Shown here: positions 52,397-62,517 of the stretch, one piece after another | Layout: the number at the start of each line of letters is the position of its first letter | Numbering within the stretch: the stretch's first letter is position 1 | DNA from: Actinophytocola xinjiangensis | GTDB lineage: Bacteria; Actinomycetota; Actinomycetes; Mycobacteriales; Pseudonocardiaceae | Direction: 5' to 3' | Length of the DNA stretch: 64,000 nucleotides | NCBI RefSeq assembly: GCF_001921215.1 | Contig: NZ_MSIF01000012.1 | Span: 1-64,000, forward strand | The notes under the pieces: generated by a model | Seen by the model: only the letters and a program-made list of their open reading frames with translations | What the model was told of the DNA's origin: nothing | Databases searched by the model: none | Position numbers and translations under genes: made by a program

Positions 52397-52930
52397 GTGC
52401 GGGCCGATGCGCGGCGGAACTACGAGCGGCTGGTGGAGCAGGCTCGGGTGGCGTTCGCCGAGTTCGGGGTGGACGCCTCGCTGGACGAGATCGCGCGGCG
52501 GGCGGGCGTGGCGAGCGGCACGCTGTACCGGCACTTCCCGACCCGGCTCGACCTGATCGAGGTCGTGCTGGGTGGGCAGGTCGCCGAGCTGGTGGCGCGG
52601 GGGCGGGCGCTGCTGGCGGCCGGCGGGGACGCCGGGGACGCCCTGGCGACGTGGCTGCGGGCGGCGCTCACCCACGCGCTGACCTACCGGGGGCTGGCGG
52701 CGGCGGTGATGAACTCGGCCGGCAACTCGGCCGCCGCGTGGCATGCCGAGATGTTCGAGGTGGGGACGGCGCTGGTGGACCGGGCGCGGGCGTCGGGGGC
52801 GGTGGGCGCCGACGTCGCCGGGGGCGACGTGCTGCGGTTGGTCGGGGCGGTCGCCTGGGCCGTGCGGGACGTCGAGGACGGGGACGTGCGGGCCGGGCGG
52901 ATGCTGGAGATCGTGCTGAAAGGGTTGTAG
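52397..52930 (+). CDS. TetR-family regulator
   Basis: A 177-residue repressor. The HTH is ASLDEIARRAGVASGTLYRH (about 28-48), and the remainder is helical with a possible solvent-linked core. The GTG at 52397 has AAGGAGG 7 bases upstream; GTG 52391 is too close. It is divergent from the NTF2-like gene, which it probably controls with the dyad at 52340. Confidence 0.9.
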   Translation: MRADARRNYERLVEQARVAFAEFGVDASLDEIARRAGVASGTLYRHFPTRLDLIEVVLGGQVAELVARGRALLAAGGDAGDALATWLRAALTHALTYRGLAAAVMNSAGNSAAAWHAEMFEVGTALVDRARASGAVGADVAGGDVLRLVGAVAWAVRDVEDGDVRAGRMLEIVLKGL

Positions 52931-52931
52931 G

Positions 52932-52958
52932 GGACGGTGCGCGGGTCGCGCACCGTCC
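52932..52958. terminator. Bidirectional hairpin between tetR and the membrane partner gene
   Basis: GGACGGTGCGC (52932-52942) and GCGCACCGTCC (52948-52958) form a perfect 11-bp stem with a 5-base loop in the 39-bp gap between convergent genes. Confidence 0.8.
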
Positions 52959-52969
52959 ACTGTGGACTT

Positions 52970-53830
52970 CTAGCGCCTGGTGAAGTCCGGCGGCGCGACC
53001 AGGTCCAGCTTGGCCAGGTTCTCCGCCGAGCGGGGCAGCCAGGTGTAGTCATTGGTCATCACCGGCTTCGCCGGGGCGTCCTCGCCCAGGACGATCGAGG
53101 TCTCGCGCACCGGCAGGTACGTGGCGGCGTCCACCCACAGGTCGATCTGGTACCCGCGCCTGGTGGCGAACAGGCGCAGGTGGTGGGTGTCCCGGTCCCC
53201 GACCCGCTCGGGGCCGATCATCTCCATCCGGCCCTCGTCGATCGCCGTCCGCAACGCGTCGGGATCGAGGATGTCAGGGACCTCCCCCTCCAGGACGATG
53301 CTGTCGTCGTGGTTGGTCGACCACGTCCGCAGCTCCCAGTCGACGACCGTGTACCGCACGTCGCCAGGGGCACCGACGCCGGCGATCGACTGGGTGCGGT
53401 GCATCGGACCCGTGCGCGGGGTCCTCGTGTCGGTGTCGGTGCCGTCGGGCTGGACGAGCGTGCTGTAGTTGTCGAGGCGGTAGCGCCTGGTCGACCGGTC
53501 GGTCCAGGTCTCCGAGTACCCGCTGTCGTAGTCGGTGCGCTCGTGGATGATCTGGTTCTGGGCCGAGCGCAGCGCCCGGAGGGTCTGCTCCTGCACCTGC
53601 GCGACGTTCGCGAACCTCGGCTCCGGTGTCCCGCCCGCGGTGGCCACCAGCACGGCGGCGGCCGCGGCGGCGGCGGTCAGTGGCGCGCCGATCGCGGTGC
53701 GCAGCTTCCAGGCACGGCGGGAACCCCGCGCGCGGACCTCGGCGGCCAGGCCGGGCTCCGCACGCACGTCGGCGGTCTCCCGGCGCAGCGCGTCGCCAAC
53801 GGCACGGCCGAACTCCTCATCGGCGGACAT
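52970..53830 (-). CDS. Membrane-anchored partner of a SigE-family sigma factor
   Basis: A 286-residue protein with a cytoplasmic N-terminus of about 48 residues, one transmembrane helix (about 50-66, Ala/Val-rich), and an extracytoplasmic domain of about 220 residues. It overlaps the sigma gene by 14 bp and is co-transcribed. The layout fits a regulatory partner of that sigma factor, although no zinc-anti-sigma HxxxCxxC motif is seen. The outer domain resembles CU044_5270-like actinobacterial proteins; the signal is unknown. Confidence 0.7.
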   Translation of the reverse strand: MSADEEFGRAVGDALRRETADVRAEPGLAAEVRARGSRRAWKLRTAIGAPLTAAAAAAAVLVATAGGTPEPRFANVAQVQEQTLRALRSAQNQIIHERTDYDSGYSETWTDRSTRRYRLDNYSTLVQPDGTDTDTRTPRTGPMHRTQSIAGVGAPGDVRYTVVDWELRTWSTNHDDSIVLEGEVPDILDPDALRTAIDEGRMEMIGPERVGDRDTHHLRLFATRRGYQIDLWVDAATYLPVRETSIVLGEDAPAKPVMTNDYTWLPRSAENLAKLDLVAPPDFTRR

Positions 53831-54344
53831 CTGTGGTCTCCTTCATCGCGACCGGTGAATCGTGGAAATCCGCGAGCAGCTCACGCAGGCGGGTGAGCGC
53901 GCGGGTGGTGTAGGACTTGACCGTCCCGGACGTACAGCCGAGCAGCGCCGCCGTCTGGTCCACCGACAGGTCCTCGACGAACCGCAGCACGACCACCTGC
54001 CGCTGCCGCAGCGGCAGCTCGGCGAGCGCCTCGGTCACCACCTTGCGGTCGGCGACGCGGTCGTAGCCGGCGTCGACCTCGCGCAGGCCGGCCACGTCCG
54101 GTGGCAGCGGTGTCTCCGGTGGACGCCGCCCGCGCGCCCTGATCCGGTCCTTGGCCAGGTTGACCAGGACCCGCCGGGTGTAGGCCTCCGGCGCCGCCCG
54201 CGCCCTGGACCACCGCCGCAGGGTGCGCAGCAGCGCCGTCTGCACCAGGTCCTCGGCGTGCCCCCGGTCCCCGGTCAGCAGGAACGCTGTGCGCAGCAAC
54301 GCGGTCGACCGGTCCTCGACGAACTCGTCAAAGCTGGCGAACAT
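53817..54344 (-). CDS. SigE-family ECF RNA polymerase sigma factor
   Basis: A 175-residue sigma-70 of the actinobacterial SigE family: region 2 opens FDEFVEDRSTALLRTAFLLT and includes AEDLVQTALLRTLRRW; region 4 is LPLRQRQVVVLRFVEDLSVDQTA followed by GCTSGTVKSYTTRAL. ATG 54344 has GAGGGG 7 bases upstream; ATG 54350 is too close. Coupled to the membrane protein, so it probably reports an envelope signal. A perfect palindrome lies 54 bp upstream. Confidence 0.9.
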   Translation of the reverse strand: MFASFDEFVEDRSTALLRTAFLLTGDRGHAEDLVQTALLRTLRRWSRARAAPEAYTRRVLVNLAKDRIRARGRRPPETPLPPDVAGLREVDAGYDRVADRKVVTEALAELPLRQRQVVVLRFVEDLSVDQTAALLGCTSGTVKSYTTRALTRLRELLADFHDSPVAMKETTDVRR

Positions 54345-54397
54345 CGGCATGCCCCTCAGAACTCCAGGGCCACCGGACCGGTTGCCACGATGGCGGG

Positions 54398-54415
54398 GGT
54401 AGGGCCAGCCCTACC
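54398..54415. promoter_or_regulatory. 18-bp perfect palindrome between the sigma and ABC genes
   Basis: GGTAGGGC-CA-GCCCTACC is a perfect dyad in the spacer of the divergent SigE-type sigma gene and the ABC exporter operon. Candidate binders are the response regulator encoded at 58896 or an unlinked regulator. Confidence 0.6.
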
Positions 54416-54473
54416 TCACAGATCACAGGTAACTCGGTGGGCAGGGCGGGACCGGGTCGTGAGAATCGTGCAC

Positions 54474-55195
<722 letters not shown>

Positions 55196-55199
<4 letters not shown>

Positions 55200-57688
55200 T
55201 CGGGCGACTGGCCTCGGCGAGCGTGCGGCACCGGCGCGGGTCGTTCGTCGGCACCCTGCTCACCGCGTTCCTGGCGGTCGCGCTGATCGCCGGGTCCGGC
55301 TTGCTGCTGTGGTCGGTGCTGACCGCCGGGCCGGGCGGGGACCGGTTCGCCGCCGTGGACGCGGTGGTCGCGGGGGACCGGTCGGTCGTGCTCACCACCA
55401 CGACCGACAAGGGCGACAAGGTCAAGACCAAGACCAAGGACGAGCGGCTCACCGGCGCCCAGCCGCTGCCGGCCGAGACCGTCGACACGGTCACCGGCAC
55501 GCCGGGCGTGCGGGACGCCGTCGCCGACCACGCCTTCCCGGTGTCGCTGGACGTCGACGGGACGCCGCTGCGCGCGCCGGACGCGGTGACCGTCGCCCAC
55601 GGCTGGTCCTCCGCCGCGCTGACCCCGTACCCGCTGCGGGACGGGGCGGCGCCGAAGGCCGGCGAGGTTGTGCTCCAGCGGGAGTTCGGCGCGCGGGTCG
55701 GGCAGACCGTGCGGCTGACCAGCCGCACCGGGGCCGTCGAGCTGCGGGTGGCCGGGATCGTCGAGGGCGACGTCCCCGGTCAGGGCGCGGTGTTCGTCGT
55801 CGACGGGCAGGTCGGCGAGCTGTCCGGGCTGACCGGGCCGACGGCGGTCGCGGTGCGGGCCGACGCCGGTGGGATCGACGCGCTGCGGGCGCGGCTGGGC
55901 GACGCCGCGAACGTCCACACCGGAGCCGACCGGGTGACCGGCGACCTGCCCGGCGCGATGCCCGACTACATCGGCGCCATCTCCATCTTCGGGTTCGTCC
56001 TGGGCATCACCGGGTTCGCCGCGGTGTTCGTGCTCACCGGGACGGTCTCGCTCGGGGTCCGGCAGCGGCTGCGGGAGCTGGCGCTGCTGCGTACCGCCGG
56101 CGCCACCCCCGCCCAGCTGCGCCGCCTGCTGCGGCTGGAGGTCGTGCTGGTCACGCTGGCCGCCTCGGTGCCGGCGGTGCCGGCCGGGATCCTGGTGGCG
56201 GAGCTGGTGGCGGCCCGGTTCCGGGACCTGGGCGCGGTGCCGCCGCAGTTCACCGTCTCGCTCAACCCGCTGGTGCTGGTCGCGGCCGTGGCCGTGGGGC
56301 TCGCGGTGACCGTGCTGGCCACCGGGATCGCGGCCAGGCGGGCGGTGCGGATCGCGCCGACCCAGGCGCTGCGCGAGACGGTGACCGCCAGCGGCGCGGG
56401 GTGGCTGCCCCGGGTCGTGGTGGCGGCGGTGCTGGTCGCCGGGGCGGTCGCGGTGCTGAGCCTGGTGCCGCTGGGCGGGCCGTTCGGCATGGGCATGGGG
56501 TTCGTGTCCTGCTCGCTGCTGCTGTGCGCGGTCGCCGCGCTCGGGCCGATCGTGGTCGGCGCGCTGACCACCCTGCTGTCCCCGCTGGCCGCGCTGGGCG
56601 GGGTCCTCGGCCGGGTGGCCGGGGCGATGACCAGGGCGGAGAGCCGGCGGGTCGTCGGGGTCGCCGTGCCGCTGACGCTGATGTTCGCGATCAACGCGAC
56701 GATGCTGCTCAACGGCGACATCCTCACCGAGGTGACCGCCGGCCAGCAGGCCGCCCGGGGCGCCCCGGCGACCGTGCGGGTCGCCGCCACCAACGCCCCC
56801 GGTCTGCCGTTGGACACCGCCGGGGAGGTCGCCGCCCTGCCGGGCGTGACCGGCTCGGCGGCCACCCTGGGCACCCGGGTGGTGGTCGACCTCGGCGGCA
56901 AGCCCGAGGACTACCCCGCCCAGGGCCTGCGGGTCACCGGTGAGCGGGCGCTGGACCTCGGGGTCACCTCCGGCGAGGTCGACCCGAGGGACGGCACGGT
57001 CGCTGTCAGCGAACCGCTGGCGGCCGACCTGGGGTGGCGGGTCGGCGACCGGCCGGTGTTCTGGCTGGCCGACGGCACCCGCACCGAGCTGACCGTGACC
57101 GGCGTGTACGCGCACTGGCGCGGCTTCGGCGACCTGGTGCTGCCCGCCGGGCTGGTGGCCGCGCACGATCCGGGCGGGCTGGTCTCGGCGCTGTACCTTC
57201 GGGGCGGGCCGGAGTTGGCTGCCTCGGTCACCGACCGGTGGCCGGCGCTGGCCGCCGCCACCGACCCGGGTGCCGCCCCGCCGGACGCGGCCAACCAGCA
57301 GGCGGCGTGGGAGCTGATGGTGGTGATCTCGCTCGGGTTCACCGCGATCGCCGTGGTCAACACGTTCGCCGTGGCCACCGGGGCGCGTCGCCGGGAGTTC
57401 GCGGACCTGCGGCTGGCCGGGGCTACCCCGCGTCAGCTGCACCGGATGCTGACCGGCGAGACGGTGATCACCGTCGCGGTCGCGCTGGTGCTGGGCTGCG
57501 TGATCAGCGGGGCGGTGGTCGGCACGTTCAGCGTCGCCCAGGACGGCACCTGGCGGCTGTTCGCCGAGCCGCTGCGCTACCTGACGATGGTCGGCGGCGT
57601 GGCGCTGCTGGGGCTGGTCGCCGGGGCGGTGCCGGCGCGGCTGGTGGTCCGCCGCCGCGCCCTGCCGCTGGTCGAGGAGGTGGGCTGA
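55196..57688 (+). CDS. FtsX-like ABC transporter permease
   Basis: An 830-residue membrane protein with two FtsX domains: first helix about 20-40, a large extracytoplasmic region (about 45-255), helices about 260-440, a second extracytoplasmic region (about 520-690), then three final helices. RLRELALLRTAGATPAQLRR and RREFADLRLAGATPRQLHRM are the matched cytoplasmic coupling motifs of the two halves. This class often exports or senses antimicrobial peptides. Downstream kinase and regulator genes fit that role. Confidence 0.92.
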
Positions 57689-57690
57689 GG

Positions 57691-58908
57691 GTGGTGCGCC
57701 GGGCGGGCCGGGCGGTGGCTCATCTGGTGACCAGTGTGGTCGCCGGGCCGTTCGTGTTCGCCTGGGCGCTGGCCACCACGCTGGTCAGCGGCCTGCTCTC
57801 GTTCACCTATCTCGCGCCGCCGGTGTTCCTCGGCGCGACCTGGGTGACCCGGCGGGTCGCCACGGTCGAGCGGCTGCGGGCGGGGCTGGTGCTGGGCCGG
57901 CGGGTGGAGGCGCCCTACGGCCCGGCACCGCGCACGCACCTGTGGCGCCGTGGCCGCGCGCTGGTGCGGGAACCGGCGACGTGGCGGGACCTGGCGTGGT
58001 GCGTGCTGGCGCTGCCCTCGGGGCTGGTGGGTCTGGCCGGGCTGATCGCCACGGCGGTGGACCTGGGGCTGGTGCTCGCGCCGGCGTGGCTGTGGTCGGT
58101 GCCCAACCCGTACCTGCCGGCGGCGGTGGACTGGATGTTCAACACGGTCGGCGGGCGGTTCGTGCTCACCGTGGCCGGGCTGGCGCTGGCCCCGGTCGCC
58201 TGGTGGATCGTCACGACGCTGGCCAGGGCGCAGGCCACCGTGGCCGCGGCGTTGCTGGAACCGGGTCCCCGGCAGCGGCTGGCCCGCCGTGCCGCCCAGC
58301 TGGCCGACACCCGCCGGCGGGTGGTCGACGCGCAGGCCGCCGAGCTGCGCAGGATCGAACGCGATCTGCACGACGGGGCCCAGGCCAGGATCGTGGCCGC
58401 CGGCATGACCCTGGCGCTGGCGCAGCGCCAGCTGGGTGGGCAGCCGGCCGGGGCCGAGGTGGCGACCGCGCGCCGGCAGTTGGACGAGGCGCTGGCCGAG
58501 CTGCGCCGCCTGGTGCGCGGGATCCACCCGCCGATCCTCACCGACCGGGGTCTGGTGGCCGCGCTGGCCGCTCTCGCCGGGGACGCGCCGTTGCCGGTGG
58601 CGATCGAGGCCGGTGAGCTGGGGCCGCTGTCGCCGGCGGTGGAGTCGGCGGCGTACTTCGTCGCGGCCGAGGCGCTGGCCAACGTCGTGAAGCACGCCGG
58701 GGCAAGCGATTGCGCCGTCACCATCGCCTGCGACGGCGACCTGCTGACCGTCGAGGTGCGCGACGACGGGCGGGGCGGCGCCGACCCGTCCGGGTCCGGT
58801 GTGGACGGTCTACGCCGCAGGGTCGAGGCCCTGGACGGCACGTTGTCGGTCACCAGTCCGGTCGGTGGTCCGACCGTCGTCCACGCGGAGTTGCCATGCG
58901 GATCGTGA
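57691..58908 (+). CDS. Sensor histidine kinase (HisKA_3)
   Basis: A 405-residue kinase with several N-terminal hydrophobic helices (about 10-55 and 105-180) and an actinobacterial DUF4153-like sensor part. The box ERDLHDGAQARIVAAGM holds the phospho-acceptor His near residue 228, followed by HATPase motifs (GSGVDGLRRRVEALDG). GTG start 57691 or 57694. It overlaps the response regulator by 13 bp. Being in the ABC operon suggests it senses the same compound the transporter handles. Confidence 0.9.
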   Translation: MVRRAGRAVAHLVTSVVAGPFVFAWALATTLVSGLLSFTYLAPPVFLGATWVTRRVATVERLRAGLVLGRRVEAPYGPAPRTHLWRRGRALVREPATWRDLAWCVLALPSGLVGLAGLIATAVDLGLVLAPAWLWSVPNPYLPAAVDWMFNTVGGRFVLTVAGLALAPVAWWIVTTLARAQATVAAALLEPGPRQRLARRAAQLADTRRRVVDAQAAELRRIERDLHDGAQARIVAAGMTLALAQRQLGGQPAGAEVATARRQLDEALAELRRLVRGIHPPILTDRGLVAALAALAGDAPLPVAIEAGELGPLSPAVESAAYFVAAEALANVVKHAGASDCAVTIACDGDLLTVEVRDDGRGGADPSGSGVDGLRRRVEALDGTLSVTSPVGGPTVVHAELPCGS

Positions 58909-59540
58909 TCGCCGAGGACCTGTTGCTGCTGCGCGAGGGGTTGGTGCGGCTGCTCACCGGGACCGGGCACGAGGTGGTGGCCGCCGTGGCGTCCGCGCCG
59001 GAGCTGGAGGCGGCGGTGGCCGCCCACCGGCCCGATCTGTCCATTGTGGACGTACGGTTGCCGCCGGGTTTCCGCGACGAGGGACTGCGCGCGGCGCTGG
59101 CCATCCGCCGCCGCGAACCCCGGACACCGATCCTGATCCTGTCCCAGTACGTCGAGCGGGTGTACGCGGCCGAGCTGATCGCCGACGGCAACGGCGCGGT
59201 CGGCTACCTGCTCAAGGACCGGGTGACCGCACTGGACGAGTTCCTCGACGCCATCGAACGGGTCGCCGCCGGCGGCACGGCCATGGACCAGGAGGTCGTT
59301 CGCCAACTGTTCGCCCGCAACAGCGGCGACCGTGGGGTCGCCGCGCTCAGCGCGCGGGAACGGGAGGTGCTCGGCCTGGTCGCCCAGGGCCTGTCCAACT
59401 CCGCGATCTGCGCGGCGCTGACCCTCGCACCGGCGTCGGTCGACAAGCACATCGGCAACATCCTCACCAAGCTGGACCTGCCGCCGGCACGGGACTCACA
59501 CCGGCGGGTCCGCGCGGTGCTCGCCTATCTCAACCAGTGA
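58896..59540 (+). CDS. NarL/LuxR-family response regulator
   Basis: A 214-residue regulator. Receiver: AEDLLLLREGL, phosphorylation site SIVDVRLPP (Asp about residue 50), YLLKD. LuxR HTH: SAREREVLGLVAQGLSNSAI and SVDKHIGNILTKLDL. It is the last gene of the ABC-kinase-regulator operon, likely acting on the palindrome at 54398 or the divergent sigma promoter. Confidence 0.93.
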   Translation: MRIVIAEDLLLLREGLVRLLTGTGHEVVAAVASAPELEAAVAAHRPDLSIVDVRLPPGFRDEGLRAALAIRRREPRTPILILSQYVERVYAAELIADGNGAVGYLLKDRVTALDEFLDAIERVAAGGTAMDQEVVRQLFARNSGDRGVAALSAREREVLGLVAQGLSNSAICAALTLAPASVDKHIGNILTKLDLPPARDSHRRVRAVLAYLNQ

Positions 59541-59580
59541 TTCGAGGAATCACCCGCCGCCGCACCGGGTTGTCACCGGT

Positions 59581-60393
59581 ATGAGCATCGAGATCGGCGT
59601 GATCCTGCCGACGTCCACACCAGACCCCGACCGCCCGGTTCTTGGCGACGTCCGCGCCAGCGCCCGGTTCGCCGAGCAGGCCGGGATCGACTCGGTGTGG
59701 TCGACCGACCACCTGGTGGCCAGTGGCCCGATGCTGGACAGCACGGTCGCCCTGGCGACGGCCGCCGCCGTCACCGACCGCCTCACCATCGGCTACAACG
59801 TGATGCTGCTGTCGCTGCGCCCCTCGGCGTGGGCGGCCAAGCAGGTGGCCAGCCTGCAGTACGTCTCCGGCGACCGGCTGGTCCTGGGCGTCGGCACCGG
59901 GAACCCGGCACACGGCGACACCGCGTGGCGCGCGGCCGGACTGTCCTACGCCGACCGGGGAGCGCACACCGACGCCGCGCTGCGGGTGCTGCCGGGTCTG
60001 GTCACCGGCCAGCGGGTGGAACTCGACGACGGCACGCGGGTCGCGATCGCCCCCGGCGCGACCATGCCACCGGTCGTGGTGGCCGGCGACGGGCGGGCCG
60101 CACTGCGCCGCGCGGCCCGTTTCGGCGACGGCTGGGCGACCATCGCCGCGCCGCCGAGGCGGGTGGCGCAACGGCTGGCCGAGATCGCCGAACTGGCCGC
60201 CGGGCACGGTCGTGCGCCGGTGCGGGCCACGGTCGTCGCGCCCGAGTTGGATGCCGATCCCGCGCGGGCGGCCGAACAGCTCGCCGAGTACGAACAGGCC
60301 GGCACGGAGCGGGTGATCCTCGCCCCGACCGGGCCGGACTGGCAGCGGGACTACGAGCACGCGGGCGCCCTGCGCGCGGCGTACACCGGGTAA
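59581..60393 (+). CDS. LLM-class F420-dependent oxidoreductase
   Basis: A 270-residue TIM-barrel protein of the bacterial-luciferase superfamily (EIGVILPTSTP, FAEQAGIDSVWSTDHL, LVLGVGTGNPAH), the usual pattern of coenzyme F420-dependent oxidoreductases in actinobacteria. The substrate is unknown. It follows the response regulator by 40 bp with no clear ribosome site at ATG 59581. Confidence 0.85.
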   Translation: MSIEIGVILPTSTPDPDRPVLGDVRASARFAEQAGIDSVWSTDHLVASGPMLDSTVALATAAAVTDRLTIGYNVMLLSLRPSAWAAKQVASLQYVSGDRLVLGVGTGNPAHGDTAWRAAGLSYADRGAHTDAALRVLPGLVTGQRVELDDGTRVAIAPGATMPPVVVAGDGRAALRRAARFGDGWATIAAPPRRVAQRLAEIAELAAGHGRAPVRATVVAPELDADPARAAEQLAEYEQAGTERVILAPTGPDWQRDYEHAGALRAAYTG

Positions 60394-60433
60394 TCGGTCG
60401 ACTGTCCGAAATGGACCGGCGTAGGCTGCGCCG

Positions 60434-60784
60434 GTGAACAACGCCGTGCGCTGGTCGAACGACATCCTGGCCTTCGTCCTGGAACTGGGTGCGCTGGGCG
60501 CCCTGTGCTACTGGGGTTTCGCGACCGGGTCGACCGTGCTGACCAAGCTCCTGCTCGGGCTCGGCGCACCGCTGCTGGCGGCCGTGGCCTGGGGACTGTT
60601 CGCCGCGCCGAAGGCGACCTTCGCGGTGCCGCTGGTGGCGGTGCTGGTGGTCAAGGCTGCCGTGTTCGGCGCGGCGGCGCTGGCGCTGTACGTGCGCGGG
60701 CACCGGACACTGGCCATCGGGTTCGCCGTCGTCGTGGTGGTGAACACGGTGATCGTGACGATCGCACGCGCCAACGAGAGCTGA
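60434..60784 (+). CDS. YrdB-family (DUF2568) small membrane protein
   Basis: A 116-residue protein with four hydrophobic helices (NDILAFVLELGALGALCYWG, then VAWGLFAAPKATFAVPL, and two more). GTG 60434 is 6 bases from TAGGCT (60422-60427), so it is probably leaderless. The WGxFxAPK-like motif is typical of the YrdB/DUF2568 family; its function is unknown. Confidence 0.85.
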   Translation: MNNAVRWSNDILAFVLELGALGALCYWGFATGSTVLTKLLLGLGAPLLAAVAWGLFAAPKATFAVPLVAVLVVKAAVFGAAALALYVRGHRTLAIGFAVVVVVNTVIVTIARANES

Positions 60785-60817
60785 GCCCGACCGGCGACGA
60801 CGCGGGCGCTGTCGGGC
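60785..60817. terminator. Weak hairpin between convergent genes
   Basis: GCCCGAC (60785-60791) and GTCGGGC (60811-60817) pair around a 19-base loop in the 47-bp gap between the YrdB-like and DUF3040 genes. The stem is short, so this is tentative. Confidence 0.35.
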
Positions 60818-60831
60818 GAGGATGTGGAGCG

Positions 60832-61089
60832 CTACCGGGCGACGATGTGCAGCGCGACGCCGACGGAGATCAGGATCGCGCCCAGCAGGATCAGCGCGCC
60901 GGTCGCGGTGAGCGCACCGGCGACGAACACCAGGCCACCGACGATGTCGACGGCCAGCCGGGTGGCGAGCCGCTGGTAGGGCCGGGGAGCCGGCTCGTGG
61001 TCGCGCAACATCCTGGCGAGCACCGGATCATCGGTTTCGAACCACTGCTCGATCGCTCTGAGATGGCGGTGTTCGTCATGGCTGAGCAT
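60832..61089 (-). CDS. DUF3040 small membrane protein
   Basis: An 85-residue protein with the DUF3040 start MLSHDEHRHLRAIEQWF and two hydrophobic helices (LVFVAGALTATGALILLGAI and adjacent). GGGAG lies 5 bases from the ATG at 61089, which begins 2 bases after the stop of the upstream membrane gene, so they are co-transcribed. Its function is unknown. Confidence 0.88.
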   Translation of the reverse strand: MLSHDEHRHLRAIEQWFETDDPVLARMLRDHEPAPRPYQRLATRLAVDIVGGLVFVAGALTATGALILLGAILISVGVALHIVAR

Positions 61090-61091
61090 GC

Positions 61092-62462
61092 TCACTCCCG
61101 CGCGTCGGTGCCCTGGCCGCCTCCGTCGAGGCCTGTGGTGGCGGTTACCCCGTCGTCGCGGCGGGAAACCCGGCGCAGCACACCGGCGATGGCCAGCAGC
61201 GCGATCGTCGCCACGCACACCGTGGCGACGGCCGCCAGCAGTGGGAGCTGGAACTGCGGCTGACCGGGCGTCGGCCTGGTCTGGACCAGCAGGTGCGTCA
61301 TCAGCGCCGTGACGCCCAGGGTGAACGGGGCCGCGAGCCCCGCCAGTACCGGCGGTGCCGCCGCCTGGTCGGCCAACCGCTCGGCGACCGCCGCGACCCC
61401 GGCGACCGTGCCGACCCCGGCGGCCAGGACCAGCACCGGTTCCAGCGCGACAACGACCGTCTCGTTCGGACTGTCCATCCCGGAGACCAGGTACGCGGCG
61501 ACCAGGCCGGCGATGACCACCAGCAACCCGCCGACCCCGAGCCGCAACCGCCACCGGGACAGCGCGGCCAGGAACCCGAGCGGCACCGCGGCGACCGCCA
61601 CGGTCAGCGCCAGCGTCGGCGCCTGCACCTGGGCCAGCGGCACCGGCATCACGATCGCGCCGAACACCCCGAGCAGAGCTCCGGCGACCAGACCGCCGAG
61701 CAGCGCCCGCCACCCGGCCACCGCACCCACCACCAGGCCACCGGCGAGCATCCCGATCCCGAGAAGGAGCAGGGCCTGGTCGGGATCCCCCAGGTTGAAC
61801 GCGGCGCGCGGCGACGGCCAGAGCAGCAGCAGTGCCAGCGGGGCGAGCGAGGCCACCGCGCCGGCCACGGTGACCCGCACCGGCGGCCGCTCGATCCGCC
61901 CCGACCCGGCGGCGAAACCGGCCAGCGCGGTCACCGCCGCGACACCCACCAGCACCAGGACCAGCGTCGGCCGGAACTCCCGGAGCGGGTCGGTCTGGTC
62001 AAGGTGGACGAACGTCAACGTGCCCACCAGCTGGCTCGCCACCGCCGCACCGGCCAGCGCCACCCCGACCGCGTGCCGCCCCGCCTGCCACACCACCATC
62101 GCCGCGCCCAGCGCCCCCACGACGGTCAGCGGCGGCCAGCACGCGCTCACGGCCAACACCAACCGGAACGTCAGGTCGTTGCTGACCAGGTCGGGTGTCA
62201 CCCCGGCCTCCCGGAGGTTCGCGGGCACCGCGCACGCCGCGCCGGCCAGCAGCAGCACCGGCCAGCCGCGCGCCGGCGCCAGCCGCCAGACGAGCAGCGC
62301 GAGCACCGCCGCCACCACCGGCGGCCACGCCGGCAGCCCGCCGAACTCGACACTGCTCACCAGCGTGCTCAGTCCGCCGGCGGAGGTGTTGAGGGCGAGC
62401 AGGAGAAGGCTGCCCACCGCGGCGACGATCACCAGGTACGGGCGTCTGACGGCGTCCGGCAT
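61092..62462 (-). CDS. Multi-pass membrane protein of unknown function
   Basis: A 456-residue, very hydrophobic protein with about twelve predicted helices and short loops; the C-terminus is a basic/Gly tail. No transporter signature is recognised. ATG 62462 follows GGGGGA by 6 bases; GTG 62486 is an alternative. It is adjacent to and upstream of the DUF3040 gene in the same direction. I do not assign a function. Confidence 0.72.
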   Translation of the reverse strand: MPDAVRRPYLVIVAAVGSLLLLALNTSAGGLSTLVSSVEFGGLPAWPPVVAAVLALLVWRLAPARGWPVLLLAGAACAVPANLREAGVTPDLVSNDLTFRLVLAVSACWPPLTVVGALGAAMVVWQAGRHAVGVALAGAAVASQLVGTLTFVHLDQTDPLREFRPTLVLVLVGVAAVTALAGFAAGSGRIERPPVRVTVAGAVASLAPLALLLLWPSPRAAFNLGDPDQALLLLGIGMLAGGLVVGAVAGWRALLGGLVAGALLGVFGAIVMPVPLAQVQAPTLALTVAVAAVPLGFLAALSRWRLRLGVGGLLVVIAGLVAAYLVSGMDSPNETVVVALEPVLVLAAGVGTVAGVAAVAERLADQAAAPPVLAGLAAPFTLGVTALMTHLLVQTRPTPGQPQFQLPLLAAVATVCVATIALLAIAGVLRRVSRRDDGVTATTGLDGGGQGTDARE

Positions 62463-62517
62463 CGTGGTTCCCCCAGGATTGTCCACCCGATCGGGCGAGC
62501 ATCATGGCACGGGCGGG

